Shown here piece by piece: positions 34,003 through 44,815 of a stretch of 64,000 bases of DNA. The notes beneath the pieces were generated by a model. It was not told the DNA's origin, did no database searches, and worked only from the letters and a program-made list of their open reading frames with translations. Position 1 is the first letter of the stretch. Each line of letters begins with the position of its first letter. The position numbers and the translations under genes were made by a program. Source of the stretch: Neoceratodus forsteri (taxonomy: Eukaryota > Chordata > Ceratodontiformes > Ceratodontidae); assembly GCA_016271365.2 (NCBI GenBank), contig JADMNL010000028.1:96689501-96753500 (forward strand), read 5' to 3'.

Positions 34003-36777
34003 TTGCCAGACTTTCTCGTGATAACTGAAACATGGCTCAAACCCACCACAATGGACAGGGAAGTTAACCTACCTAACTATCAGCTATCCAGAGCTGATCG
34101 CCAAACAAGGGGAGGTGGAGTAGCCATATATGCAAAAGTGGGTATAGTTGTATCCTGTACTGCTGCAACATCTATGCCCAAGGAATTTGAATGCCTATCT
34201 CTAAAAGTCTCTCTCCCCAATACAGCAGCTTTCCAACTAATTGGATGCTGCAGACTCCCCTCTGCTGAACATGAGCTCTTATCCCACCTGGGAAACCTGG
34301 TCAAGTCCAGTACTGAAGAAGTCATTATCCTAGGTGACCTGAATTTCAACTGGCTCACCCAGGCAGCTACACCTCTGGTATCATTCTGTGACACCTATGG
34401 GCTCACACAGTTAATTAATGAACCAACAAGATTAAATACAAAGAATAGTAGTAACAGTACATTACTTGATATCATGCTAGTGAGTAAATCACATCTATTC
34501 ACACATGCTAGAGTGCTCCTATGCGACATAAGTGATCACTGCCCCATCGCAGGGGTAAGATCCAACAGCATAACACCAAATCCTGCAAAATTCATCATGA
34601 GGAGATCCAAGAAAAACATCAGTATTGAGGGATATCTGCATGATCTAGCTTACTCTCCACACTGGCAAAAGTTCTATTTTGCACACTCTGTAGAAAAAAC
34701 TCAGCAGGTGCTAAATAGCATTATAATAAATGCCCTTAACACCCATGCCCCAATCTCTAGTATCCGAATAAAAAACAAATCCTGTCGCTGGTTTTCAGCT
34801 GACCTCAAAGCTGCACTGCTGGAGAGAGACAAACTCCGAAAAGTAGCAAGAAAAACTAAGAATACAAGCGACTGGATGATTTTTAGGAAAGCCAGGAATA
34901 AATGCACCAGGAAAGTTAGGGATGCAAAGGCTGCCTACTACCTGGCTGAGCTCGACTCCTCCTACCATAATCCTGCTAGATTTTGGGGCACCATCAAGGG
35001 TATGATGGGACAGGACGCTAACAACCCCCCTCCAACTCAACTACAGAATAACTATGGCCCCATTACTAGCAAAATGGAAATACTGGATGCATTCAACAAC
35101 CACTTCACAACAGCTGGCCTTGCCTTTGACACCTCCCCAGCTAACCTACTAAGGGACCAATTAAGCTCCCACTACATTGGTGATCAAAGAGTTGACTCTT
35201 CCTTCAGCTTCAAACCTATACTGTTGAAACAAGTTGAGGATCTATTATGGCATCTGGATACCAAAAAAAGTGCAGGAGCAGACCTTCTGGACCCCCTCTT
35301 TCTAAAGATTGCATGCCATGTGCTTGCAGTCCCCCTAACTCACCTCTTTAACCTTTCCCTAAACTCTGGCTCTATTCCCATACTGTGGAAGACAGCCCAA
35401 GTGGTCCCCTTTCTAAAATCAGGGGACCCTATGGATCTTAATAACTACAGGCCCATTTCCATTCTACCTGTGTTATCCAAGATGCTGGAGAAATTAGTGA
35501 GTATTCAGTTAAGGGAATATCTTGACAATGCTAACCTATTAAATCCAGCTCAATCTGGATTCAGGGCCAAACATAGCACTATCACTGCATTAGCCAAGGT
35601 CACAAATGACTGGCAAACCGAACTGGATAAAAAGAACAATGTCTGTGTAGTATTCCTGGACCTGAGCAAAGCATTCGATACTTTGGACCATGAACTGTTA
35701 CTCTCATCCCTACACTCCATTGGCCTAGATCCACCCTCCCTTAAGTGGTTCAGATGCTACCTCTCCAGTAGGTCACAGCAGGTAAAAACTGAAGGTGACC
35801 TATCCCCATTAAGACCACTGTCAAGAGGAGTCCCCCAAGGCTCTATTCTAGGTCCTTTCCTTTTTGCCATTTATATAAATACAATTGATTCAACCCTTAC
35901 CAAGTCCTCAGTACACCTCTTTGCTGATGACACTGTTCTGTATGTCAGCAACCCTACAGTGGCTCATGAAATCCTACAAACAGAATTCTCCTTGTTACAA
36001 TATCAGCTACTCGAGAAAAAGCTTCAGCTAAATGCAAAGAAAACTAAAGCAATGATGTTCACAACTCAAAACTCCACCAACACATCCTCTTCAATCAATC
36101 TCCCCCAGCTATGCACTATACTTGGAGAAAATCTGGAGTATGTTGAAAATTTCAAATACCTAGGTGTGTGGATTGACAACAGACTTGACTTCACTCAGCA
36201 TCTAGAACAACTGTTAAAAAAGCTTTGCCTAAGGCTTGGCCTCCTCTATAGATTAAAACCCTTCCTTAACAGAGACTCAAAGATGAGGTTAGTCCAGGCC
36301 ATCTTTCTATCAGTCATTGACTATGCAGACTTCCTCTATAGTCACTGTCCCATCTCCTACCTTCAAAAGCTGGATACTTTATCTCATAGAGCAATAAGGT
36401 TCATTACAGACCTGCCATATAATACCCACCATTGTTCTCTCTATGACGCAGTTGTATGGGTTTCCCTTCATGTCAGGAGGAGCAGAAATGCAGCTCTATG
36501 GATCTACAGAGCTTTATCAAAAAAACTCCCAAGCTATATCCTGGACTGCTTCAACCAGACCATTCCTAGCTCCTATGCCCTAAGAAGCAACAATATCATC
36601 CTGCTCAAATTGCCCAAAGTCAACACCAAACTAGGGAGGGCAGCAATCAGCTATTCTCTAGCTATAGCATGGAAAACCCTACAAAAATCCCTAAAACTGT
36701 CTATTATCATTCCATTTACATCCTTTAAGCAGCACTGTACAGCCTTCGTCACAGAGAAATGTAGTTGCTACCACTAG
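34003..36777 (+). CDS. LINE ORF2: AP endonuclease and reverse transcriptase
   Basis: A 924-codon frame without a stop. Endonuclease: ITETWL (E9 catalytic), RGGGVAIYAK, ILGDLNFNW (residues 109-117), LLDIMLV and SDHCPI (177-182). Linker, then RT: NNYRPISILPVLSKMLEKLV, VFLDLSKAFDTLDH (about 550), GVPQGSILGP (about 610), FADD (640-643), NFKYLGVWID and the carboxy-terminal AISYSLAIAWKTL block. No RNase H or gag-like ORF1 is visible. The listed start is only the left end of the open frame: two indels separate it from the 2A-like leader (IQAWVAI is in the third frame at 33,977-33,997), so the full protein is broken although the catalytic part is intact. It nicks target DNA and reverse-transcribes its RNA in cis. 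It is the best preserved LINE in the window, hence probably the youngest. Confidence 0.93.
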   Translation: MPDFLVITETWLKPTTMDREVNLPNYQLSRADRQTRGGGVAIYAKVGIVVSCTAATSMPKEFECLSLKVSLPNTAAFQLIGCCRLPSAEHELLSHLGNLVKSSTEEVIILGDLNFNWLTQAATPLVSFCDTYGLTQLINEPTRLNTKNSSNSTLLDIMLVSKSHLFTHARVLLCDISDHCPIAGVRSNSITPNPAKFIMRRSKKNISIEGYLHDLAYSPHWQKFYFAHSVEKTQQVLNSIIINALNTHAPISSIRIKNKSCRWFSADLKAALLERDKLRKVARKTKNTSDWMIFRKARNKCTRKVRDAKAAYYLAELDSSYHNPARFWGTIKGMMGQDANNPPPTQLQNNYGPITSKMEILDAFNNHFTTAGLAFDTSPANLLRDQLSSHYIGDQRVDSSFSFKPILLKQVEDLLWHLDTKKSAGADLLDPLFLKIACHVLAVPLTHLFNLSLNSGSIPILWKTAQVVPFLKSGDPMDLNNYRPISILPVLSKMLEKLVSIQLREYLDNANLLNPAQSGFRAKHSTITALAKVTNDWQTELDKKNNVCVVFLDLSKAFDTLDHELLLSSLHSIGLDPPSLKWFRCYLSSRSQQVKTEGDLSPLRPLSRGVPQGSILGPFLFAIYINTIDSTLTKSSVHLFADDTVLYVSNPTVAHEILQTEFSLLQYQLLEKKLQLNAKKTKAMMFTTQNSTNTSSSINLPQLCTILGENLEYVENFKYLGVWIDNRLDFTQHLEQLLKKLCLRLGLLYRLKPFLNRDSKMRLVQAIFLSVIDYADFLYSHCPISYLQKLDTLSHRAIRFITDLPYNTHHCSLYDAVVWVSLHVRRSRNAALWIYRALSKKLPSYILDCFNQTIPSSYALRSNNIILLKLPKVNTKLGRAAISYSLAIAWKTLQKSLKLSIIIPFTSFKQHCTAFVTEKCSCYH

Positions 36778-37217
36778 ATACAGTATAGTCATCCCACAAA
36801 CCTATATTCCAATCATATATGACATATTCCTTCCAGTCAGACACCCCAGTTTATGGCACCCAATATTTCCTTCACCATCCTTGTACTCATTATGTGTGTG
36901 ACTGTCCTGACCCTCATTGGGATATATATGTACTGTACATATTGTAGATATTAGTTTAACCTTCTCTTAACCGAGTTTCAACATGTGAATTCACTGTATA
37001 TCATTGTGTTATAAACATCATTTTTTCTATATGTATAACTGTCTTATAAGTGTGTGATGTAATTGCTGAGTATCAACTCGAACCTTGACCTTATCAGGTC
37101 CATCTTGTAAATGAGCCTTGCTCAATGATGATCGCCTGAATAAATAAAGATTTGATTGATTGATTGATTGTTGGGGGCCATGTCTGCCTGGTGCTAGATA
37201 GCTTACCACCAGTCTCA

Positions 37218-37352
37218 TTGGCCCAATATTCAGTAGAGTAGTACCCAAGCACTTTCCCACTGAATATAGCAGTTTTGGGCACCTAGGCAACTGCAGGGGG
37301 CAGCACAAAGTGTTGCTCTCTGCCTTTTCCAGAATTAAATATTGGGCCCCAT
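37218..37352. mobile_element. Small MITE with GGCCCAATATT ends
   Basis: GGCCCAATATTCAG (37,219) and AATATTGGGCCCC (37,340-37,352) are inverted ends about 135 bp apart. The outer one also matches the start of the fold-back element at 30,608. Confidence 0.55.
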
Positions 37353-37837
37353 GATTTAAAACTGTGAATATTACTTTTTTATTTGTTTACATGTGTAAGG
37401 AGCGGAATCATGAGAGGAAATAATATTTTATTATTCATAAATGTTTTTTTAAACTTGAAAGACTATTTCTTTTAAGGGCCTGAAGGTTTTTGGTAAGTAA
37501 AGGTCACAACCATGTTTATGATTGAAATCAGGGATAAATGAAGTAGGTCATGAATTCTGTTTGTGGTTTGCTTAAATTTCAAATCCCACTGCCTGAACTT
37601 GTTCCAACCTGTGCATTTCTGTGGGAATTAGGGTCTCAGAATGTATTTAGCCAATCAGGAAGCAAGAAATGTCTAACCTATTTTATTGAAATATGTAAAA
37701 ATAAATATATATATAACACTATGTGTATTGCCATAACTAAAAATCCAAAAATGTTTAAAAAGTGTTTTAAAATTTTTTTTTCTATAAAAACATCTTTTGG
37801 GCAATGCAGTGTAAGTGTATAACTACTATATTGATAT
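37353..37837. other. No gene seen
   Basis: AT-rich, with TATA/AAAT runs at 37,690-37,790. Confidence 0.4.
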
Positions 37838-38015
37838 ATTATGGATCATGAAAGCATCATGGGGCACTCCTGACCAATCACAGAACTTCCTTTGGTTCCA
37901 CATGAGGTACTCTCATTTCTATAAGAGTATTGCATGCACTGTTCCTGCCTAATGGGCTTCTAGCTAGTGGCGCTCACGCCACACAGAAAGGGACAGCAAA
38001 AAAAGTATGAAAGAA
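37838..38015 (+). mobile_element. Dispersed repeat X, copy 1
   Basis: AAGCATCATGGGGCACTCC, TGACCAATCACAG and AATGGGCTTCTAGCTAGTGGCGCTC recur in reverse at 48,128-48,325 (GAGTGGCGCTAGCAAGATGCCCATT, TGTGATTGGTCCAGAG, CATGATGCTCCCAC). No frame. Confidence 0.65.
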
Positions 38016-38023
38016 ATAAAATA

Positions 38024-38222
38024 ATGGCACAATCTATAATATAGAGAATATAGCATGGGGTGATGTGTGTATCGAGAAGTTTACACACACCTGAGTGGTT
38101 AGCTGCTCATAAACCCCGACAGCGAAGCTCGAGGGGTTTATGTTAGCATCTAACCATGAGGTTGTGTGTGTAAACTTCAAGTTTAAACACATCACCTCAT
38201 ATTTTATTTTATATAATTGCTG
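38024..38222. mobile_element. Palindromic MITE, copy d
   Basis: GGTGATGTGTGT...GAAGTTTACACACAC and GTGTGTGTAAACTTC...ACACATCACC form long arms, with ACCATGAGG/CCTGAGTGGT inside. The centre is CCCCGACAGCGAAGCTCGAGGGG. Its core reappears, reversed, in the hairpin at 43,767. Confidence 0.75.
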
Positions 38223-38587
38223 GATTTTCCTTTTCCACCACAGCAATCATATAAAATGAATACAAGTTCTGGAGTGCTCCACAGTCCCATTTGCTTTCAG
38301 TATGCAGTCGTTTTCTATTTTATTTTAAAACTTTTTCAGTCAGCAGTGAGAAGATAAGTCTTCCCCAGTGTGATACATTTTCTGTTTTAAAATATACTTA
38401 CCGCAGAGTCCGAATGGCAGTTGGGTCTCTGCAGAACAAATAAAACGTGCAGCTGCGGTCTGAGAAGAGCTGCAGTGGGCATGCGCAGAGTGAGGGAAAC
38501 CGTGAGTGTGTTTGCCATTATAAATGCTCCTTCATAATGGCAAATTATGCCACAGTTTCCCTATGGGAAAAAGGCAAGGCCAATAAT

Positions 38588-38768
38588 TATAAGTCTATAG
38601 AGGTACGAGGATGACCTCTTATGATATAAGGGTGTCATCTCTTGCATCCTTAGGGCACCAGAACCGCTCACTTTCAGTTTGCAGCTCTCTTGCCCTAAGA
38701 AAGCATGGGGTGTCACTCTCATATCCATAAGTGGACTTCCTAGCACCCCTATAAACTTATAGTATGAG
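38588..38768. mobile_element. Hairpin MITE Y, copy 1
   Basis: TATAAGTCTATAGAGGTACG with CACCCCTATAAACTTATAG, and ATCCTTAGGGCA with TGCCCTAAGAAAGCAT, pair across an 180-bp hairpin. A related copy is at 47,938-48,115. Confidence 0.7.
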
Positions 38769-38957
38769 CATAGTTCCACTGATGTTAACATTTTTAGTAC
38801 ATACTATAGTAAAAGTACATTTCCTGTATATCAGCACTTTTTAAAATTGTATAACTATGATGTAACCATATCACCCTAATGCCAAGTCTAGCTTTCAAGT
38901 GACTAGCCCTAACAGTTCCAGCGTTAACCCTCTGCAAAGGCAGTTTCTATAAAAAGG

Positions 38958-39404
38958 GCTAATGTATATAAACTTGTTGACATATATAAACTTATTGGAA
39001 ATGGTGGTGAATTAACTGATAGCAGAGACATTGCAAATGCCTTTAATTGTTATTTCGGATCGGTATTTTCGGGCAAAGAATTTCCCAAATATAACATTAA
39101 AAGTGAAGTTAATACACATGAAATCAGTGGAGATGAGATAAAAACAGCTATAGATCAGACTAGAGAAAAATCTGCCCCTGGGCCTGACGGAATTAGTCCT
39201 ATGTTTCTTAAAAGAACATCACCGGTAGTCACTACCCCACTAAAACTTATGTTCAATATTTCTTTAAACAGTGCAACAATCCCTGATGAGTGGAGAGAAG
39301 CACTTGTTATTCCAGTTTTTAAGTCAGGAAATAAGAATAATGCAAATAATTACCTCCCCATTAGTCTCACATCAATTATATGTAAGTTGATGGAAAGAAT
39401 TCTT
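38958..39404 (+). pseudogene. LINE RT, upstream part (LINE D)
   Basis: One plus-strand frame gives NAFNCYFGSVFSGKEFP, SAPGPDGISPMFLKRT, MFNISLNSATIPDEW, ALVIPVFKSGNKNNANNYLPISLTS and ICKLMERILNK, the linker and first RT blocks of a CR1-like LINE. There is no endonuclease (5' truncation). The frame is cut by family T copy 4; the RT resumes at 40,774 with NENNLRDQKQHGFVNGRSC. Confidence 0.88.
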
Positions 39405-40152
39405 AACAAGCATTTGTCAATGTCAAATGTTGTCGCGCTGGCATTGGCTTTGGTAGTGCAGTGCGCAAAAACATTTTGAACAGGATGTGAAAACTGACAG
39501 CTATGCGGTTCATAAGGAGGTGTAAAAAAATGCCAGTGTTGAAAATCTGGCATGAAAATATTGTGAATTCGCAAAGTTACAAGCCTGCGTAGCAGCTGCG
39601 CAACATGCGTCAGAAACAGCCATTTTTTGATTTCCCACTCAACTTGCACATAGGCTTTTTGAGAGCCCAATCAGGGCATTGTCATCTCATTAATCAGTCC
39701 CAAAAGGTGATTCAGTGCAGTGACTCATGAAATCACCTTTGGGACCAATTAATGATATGACAGTGCCAGAATTCATGAGGAGGGGTCCCAAAAACCCCAT
39801 GTTGAAAATTTGGTGTAAAAATTCCCCAAAATGCCCAAGATATGCATTAAAGTTGAAAAAACTCTGTTTATTCCATTATACAGCTTACTGGCATTTCCAC
39901 AGTTCGTGGTCGGCTTTGAAGAGTGCAAACGTGTTCCCGGTTCATCAAAGATCATCGCTACTGGACTCCTGAGGTATGGGGTGGGGTGAGAGGCAGGGTG
40001 CACAGTGGGTGGGTGCGGGTTGGGTAGGGGGCGGAAGATTACGAAGGACCGTTTTTGCTTTACAGGTTTAAAAAAAATTAAAAAAATCAGGGGACCGTTT
40101 TCATTTTAATAGGTGTTTTGGCACACTGGGATGGGCTCCCAGAATGCCACCT

Positions 40153-40189
<37 letters not shown>

Positions 40190-40773
40190 GTGGGTGGGTG
40201 CTTTAGCCGAAGAGGGATTGGGCACCCCATCAGCAAACAAGGAAAGGGGGACCACAGAGCCAAGGGATTGGGCATCCCCTGAAAGCAAAAACGGGGGACA
40301 CATTATGCTGACGGGAGTGTGCTCCCATTGGCAAAATTCAAGGAGAGGGAGGGATACATGCCAATGGGGATTGGGCCTGTCGGCAAAGAAAACTGTTGGG
40401 GGGGCACATGATGCCGAGGGATCGGGCACCCCGGCAATCAAAAAGGGGGTTACATGATGCCAACAGGGGTTGGGCACCCCTTTGGCACACAATAAATGGA
40501 AATTGTTGACAGGCAACGGTGGTCACTGCCGCCATGTTGCCTGCATATGGGGAGGCGTGTTGTGGTCGCATGCGTGAGAGCTTCGCCTCACTGCAGCAGA
40601 CCTTTTCTCTAATGTCTTTACCTCATTAGCTAGGCAGGGTGTCGGCCCCTGCTGCTGGCTGATTGGGGAATGCAGGATGCACCTACTGGTGCATGCCCTG
40701 CATTCGCCCAACAGTGACCGCACCTCCAAATCTGCACTACTGCAAGATGTTGGCTGCACAAGCACGCCAACAT
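39405..40773 (-). mobile_element. Family T copy 4, nested in LINE D
   Basis: Left end AACAAGCATTTGTCAATG then ATGTTGTCGCGC; right end reversed ATGTTGGCGTGC. Inside: one unit of the 298-bp type (39,480-39,690), the hairpin CCAAAAGGTGATTC...GAAATCACCTTTGG (39,696-39,746), a (GT)n run (40,153-40,187) and the GATTGGGCACCCC minisatellite (40,200-40,500). The 3' palindrome of copies 1-3 is missing, making this the shortest copy (1,369 bp). Confidence 0.8.
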
Positions 40774-42070
40774 AAAACAGTATAGAAAATAATTTAAATG
40801 AAAATAACTTAAGGGACCAGAAACAACATGGTTTTGTGAATGGTAGATCCTGTACCACTAGCTTGATCAGGTTCTATGAAAATGTTAGTTTTCATCTAGA
40901 CCAAGGGATACCAGTTGATGTGCTATTTGTGGATTTTAAAAAAAACTTTCGAAAAAGTTTCTTATGGAATTCTAATTTCCAAACTGATAGAACAAAAAAA
41001 TAGAACTAAATATTATCAAATGGGTAGAGGCATGGTTGTATAAGAGAACGCAGGTAGTTAAGATCTCTGACACAATATCTGACTCTATTATGATAACTAG
41101 TGGAGTTTCACAGGGCTCTGTACTGGGCCCTGTCCTCTTTGGAACCTACATCTCAGATTTGCATCAAGGGATAAATGGGTACATCAGCAGATTTGCTGAT
41201 GATACCAAGCTCTGTCAGGACATTAACTCAGTGAATAAGATTGACAGTTTTAGGAGAGACATATTACATTTAAAAAATTGGGCTTATCAAAACAAAATGG
41301 AAATCAACAGATCCAAACAAGCTATCATGTACCCGGGAGCAAAAAAAACCCAGATCCAATATTACCTTAATGGGAACCCACTACTTCAGGTTAAAACAGA
41401 AAAAGATTTGGGAACAATAATTAACAATTCCCTCACAGCAAGTGACCATTGTCGACATGCTACACAAATAGCCATTAGCACTCTGGTTTTGATCAGAAGA
41501 GCTTTTACGTCTAGGCATGAAGCATGTATTCTGCCATTATACAAGTCTTACATAAGGCCTCTCTTGGACTATGCATCATCCTTTTGGGCTCCCTTCTTGA
41601 CCAAGGATATAAAACTAATAGACAGTGTACAAACAAAAAACACTAAACTAATCACAAGAATTAGGGATTTTCCCTATCATGAAAGATTACAAGAGCTAAA
41701 ACTATTTGACTTGGAAAGTAGAAGACAAAGGGGTGATTTATTGTTACTATTTAAGATACTAAGTGACAAAAACCTAATAGCTGAATGCAACATTACCTGT
41801 GCTTGTAAACCATTGACCCTTAGATGTGATAACAAAATTAGTGGTCCCAAGAGTCTATATTAACAAAAGGAAAAATTACTTCACTATAAGAGCAGTGAAA
41901 TTATGGAACAGACTTCCTCAACGTATTGTGAACTCTAATAATGCCCTACAGTTTAAGTATAGATTGGATAAATACATCCTGTGTCTAGACAAAAAATAGC
42001 CCACACGGGTGGGAAGGTGGACTCGATGGGCCTAGCGCCACCTTCTACCTTATAATACTGAGTTACTGAG
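40774..42070 (+). pseudogene. LINE RT, downstream part (LINE D)
   Basis: HGFVNGRSCTTSLIRFYENV, PVDVLFVDFKKNF (catalytic block A, with KAFD worn to KNF), then in the frame 41,036-41,863 SGVSQGSVLGPVLFGTYI, RFADDTKLCQDIN (catalytic loop), KTEKDLGTIINNSL, LPLYKSYIRPLLDYASSFW and FPYHERLQELKLFDLESRR. A last frameshift near 41,855 leads to FTIRAVKLWNRLPQRIVN and a stop at 41,998. The 3' UTR has GTGGACTCGATGGGCCTAG and ends TACTGAGTTACTGAG. The family is CR1-like by block order; exact clade not settled. Confidence 0.9.
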
Positions 42071-43766
42071 TTTCAACCATTAAACTTGTTTTTCAAATGA
42101 AAGCTTGGAGTCAGGTCAACATGGTTACATCATATCAATTCATTTTAAATGTAATAATATACTAAAACACACTTTTATTTTTTCAATATACTAATAATAT
42201 ATTTTCACTATATTGACAAGAGTGAAGTCGTTTCAATATATCAATATAGTGGAAATAGGGAATATATGTCATAATAGGTTAGTATAATAGGGGAATAACA
42301 CATTTATCTCCACTAGAGAGTTGTAAGATCCATAGTTCCGGAGTACCAAAGGGAAAAAGACATTTTTTAGCCATTTTCAGGTTTTGTCATGCTAATTTCT
42401 GATATCAAATACTTTTTCATATTATGTGCACAAATTGGCATATAAATTGTAGGAATTTATTTACAGTACATATAAAGAAAGAAAGTGTGTTTATTATATA
42501 TTATGCATCAGAATCAAAACCTTTTTTCTAGTTTACTTAGAAAGTGTACCCAGAAACAGCCCACTGAGCTGAGGGTTGTTTCCAGAAGTGATGTGGGGTA
42601 AAGGGAATACTTACAGCAATACAAAGTGGGATATACAGAAAACAAATTATGAAATGATCCAAGCTACTGGTTAGGCTAAGACAGAAATGCAAATCCAACA
42701 CTATTCAGAAATATAAATTAGGCGTAATATAGAACACTGAGGCACAAAATGGCCTCAAGTGCAAAAAGGTGCAGTATGAAAAATAGAGTTAGCACAGAAA
42801 CCAAGATATGCATTGCTGTGGAAAAGCACAAGAGAATTGCACTTGTTCATGAAAAATAACAGACAGATGCCCCCTGACAAAGGGTCACACCATAGACCTG
42901 AAGTGCCATAGCTCTTGCTTACTACGCTTCCCCCGAGCCTCAATAAACTGTGAGTTGATCTATAATTTGCATCTGTTTGTTATTTTCATGATCAAGTGCT
43001 GGTTTCTTGTGCTTTTCCTGAATCATGATTTACCGGCCTGCACCAACTGAGCTCAGGCTATGAGAGCATCATTTCTTGTGCTGTAAACTGTCCAGAGAGA
43101 CCAGGGATGGGGTACTGGCAGTGTCTATCAACTCAGCTGTGACCCAAGGGAGACAAGGGTTATGAATGCATACACCATGTGTGCTATGGTGTACAAATAT
43201 ATTTTTATGGGGCAACATTTTGCCCTGCTGTACTTCAAATGCACCATTTGTCACACCTACTACAGTTATTATAATATGATTATAGTGTATTTTGAGGGTT
43301 TGTTCTGCATATATTTTCATTCCAGATGAAACCTTGTACTACCACAATTCATGGGTGCAACCATGGCTAAATAGTTGGGGGGGGACATGCATCAACGGAA
43401 CCTTTCACAATGATGGCAGTACCACTGGCCATTTTGTAGAGCCTTAAATGTTGAAGGGACTAGTCCCCCTCATCCCCCCCAAGTGGTTGCACCTATGCGA
43501 CAGTTCAAAGGTCATGGAACACAGCTGTACCCTTTTGTGGTACAACAAGGTTCCAGTTGATTAGAAATCCTTATGGCACCAGCTGTTTTTCACAGCACTG
43601 GCACACACACACACACAGCAATTAGTTCAAGCTCTGAACTGAAACCACATGCCTGCCACAGGATTGCTGTGAAAACACTTTTCTTTTTTTAATAAAAATG
43701 GAAAAAATAACTATACACTATAAAAAAATATTACTTTGCAACCACATGTCCAACCAGCCTGAGCTG
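42071..43766. other. No gene seen; AT-rich
   Basis: Holds a short hairpin (TTTCACTATATTGA...TCAATATAGTGGAAA, 42,205-42,256), the word AAATGAAAGCTTGGAG (42,097) that recurs at 46.8 and 47.5 kb, and a (CA)n run at 43,603-43,617. No coding frame. Confidence 0.45.
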
Positions 43767-43844
43767 CCACCTCAGGCTTCTGATTACATCAGACCTCTCG
43801 AGCTTTGTGGTCAAAGTCTGATGTAATCAGAAACTCCTCTGTGG
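43767..43844. mobile_element. Palindromic MITE, copy e
   Basis: TTCTGATTACATCAGAC and GTCTGATGTAATCAGAAA surround CTCTCGAGCTTTGTGGTC, the reversed core of the hairpin at 38,024-38,222. Confidence 0.65.
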
Positions 43845-44813
43845 AAGTGCAGGATTTATGTATGGTGACCCAACCAGCACTCTCTGTGTTGTGCTCTGCC
43901 TATGCAAGCCACTATGCAGCTGTAAATGCATACAGCGGAGTGCATCTTTAGTTTTTTCTCATGGTTAGTACAGCATTTTGGATACAACTGTAAAGCAATA
44001 AACTTGTTTGTGTTTTGTGTTTACAGCTGGGGGCAACACATAGGGTCATGTGCAGTATATGAGTGTGGGCAACAAACAAGGCCATGGCATACAAACTGGT
44101 GTACATGGTTTATTTTCCTAGCTTCACTACGGAAGGGAGGCGGAAGCCTTTCTCTCTGACTCTCTTGGGAGAAGCATGCCTACTCCCCACTAATGAGAAT
44201 TTGGAGTGGAAATAGTCCAGTACATCAACAGCATCTGAGCATGCTGAAATGGGGGCAACAGTCTGTGTTCTGAAGGTCAGTCTACAGGGAGGGCCAGTTT
44301 AGGGACCCAAATGAACAGAGAAGGATGACCTTAGGTGGGATCCTGGAATGGTGTACTTCACGGATACATTAGATAATACAGTGGTCATGGATTGCATCTG
44401 GGAGTTTACAAACTTCCAAGATATGGTGGGGTGAGAGAAAAGAACCCAGTCAACAAGTGAATGACTGGGTGTGGAATAGCTGAGTCTGGTTGGCTCAGTA
44501 ATTATTGCTGCATGAGGTAAAACACCTGAATTTGTTTAATTAGTTTTTTTAGTGGAACCCAGAGGAGTCTAGCTTCTAGGGGTGCGGGTGTACCATTTGC
44601 TGATCTGTGCTGTTGTGGTATTGCACTGACAAGTATCACAACAGGGCAGTGATTTTCAGTACAACTTAATGCTGCATACTACTTTCAAACACTAAAACAT
44701 TCTGCCAGGGTGCCTCAGGGAAAGAGCTGTTTACAGCTCAGTTGGCCTTTCCTGATAAAATAATTTCAGTCACTCAATCTATCAATAAATGAGTAGCTCT
44801 CTAATAAAAAATA
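43845..44813. other. No gene seen
   Basis: No repeat or credible frame recognised. Confidence 0.4.
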
Positions 44814-44815
44814 TA

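Larger units (their letters stand above)
32650..37170 (+). mobile_element. L2-group LINE, near full length (L2-A)
   Basis: A 5' region (32.65-33.82 kb) contains a direct repeat of GGGCCAGACGCTGAGGCGCCAC at 32,831 and GGGCCAGATGCTGAGGCGCCAC near 32,983, possible promoter units. A 2A-like leader at 33,825 is followed by the long endonuclease-RT frame to 36,777, a 390-bp 3' UTR with AATAAATAAAG, and a (TTGA)n tail ending near 37,170. The 5' boundary is uncertain. Order and tail are those of APE-type L2-group retrotransposons. Confidence 0.85.

Noticed and set aside
6542..40773. TTAA target duplications for family T
   Set aside because: TTAA-like bases occur at the 3' end of copies 1 and 4 but not at the matching 5' ends or in copies 2, 3 and 5.
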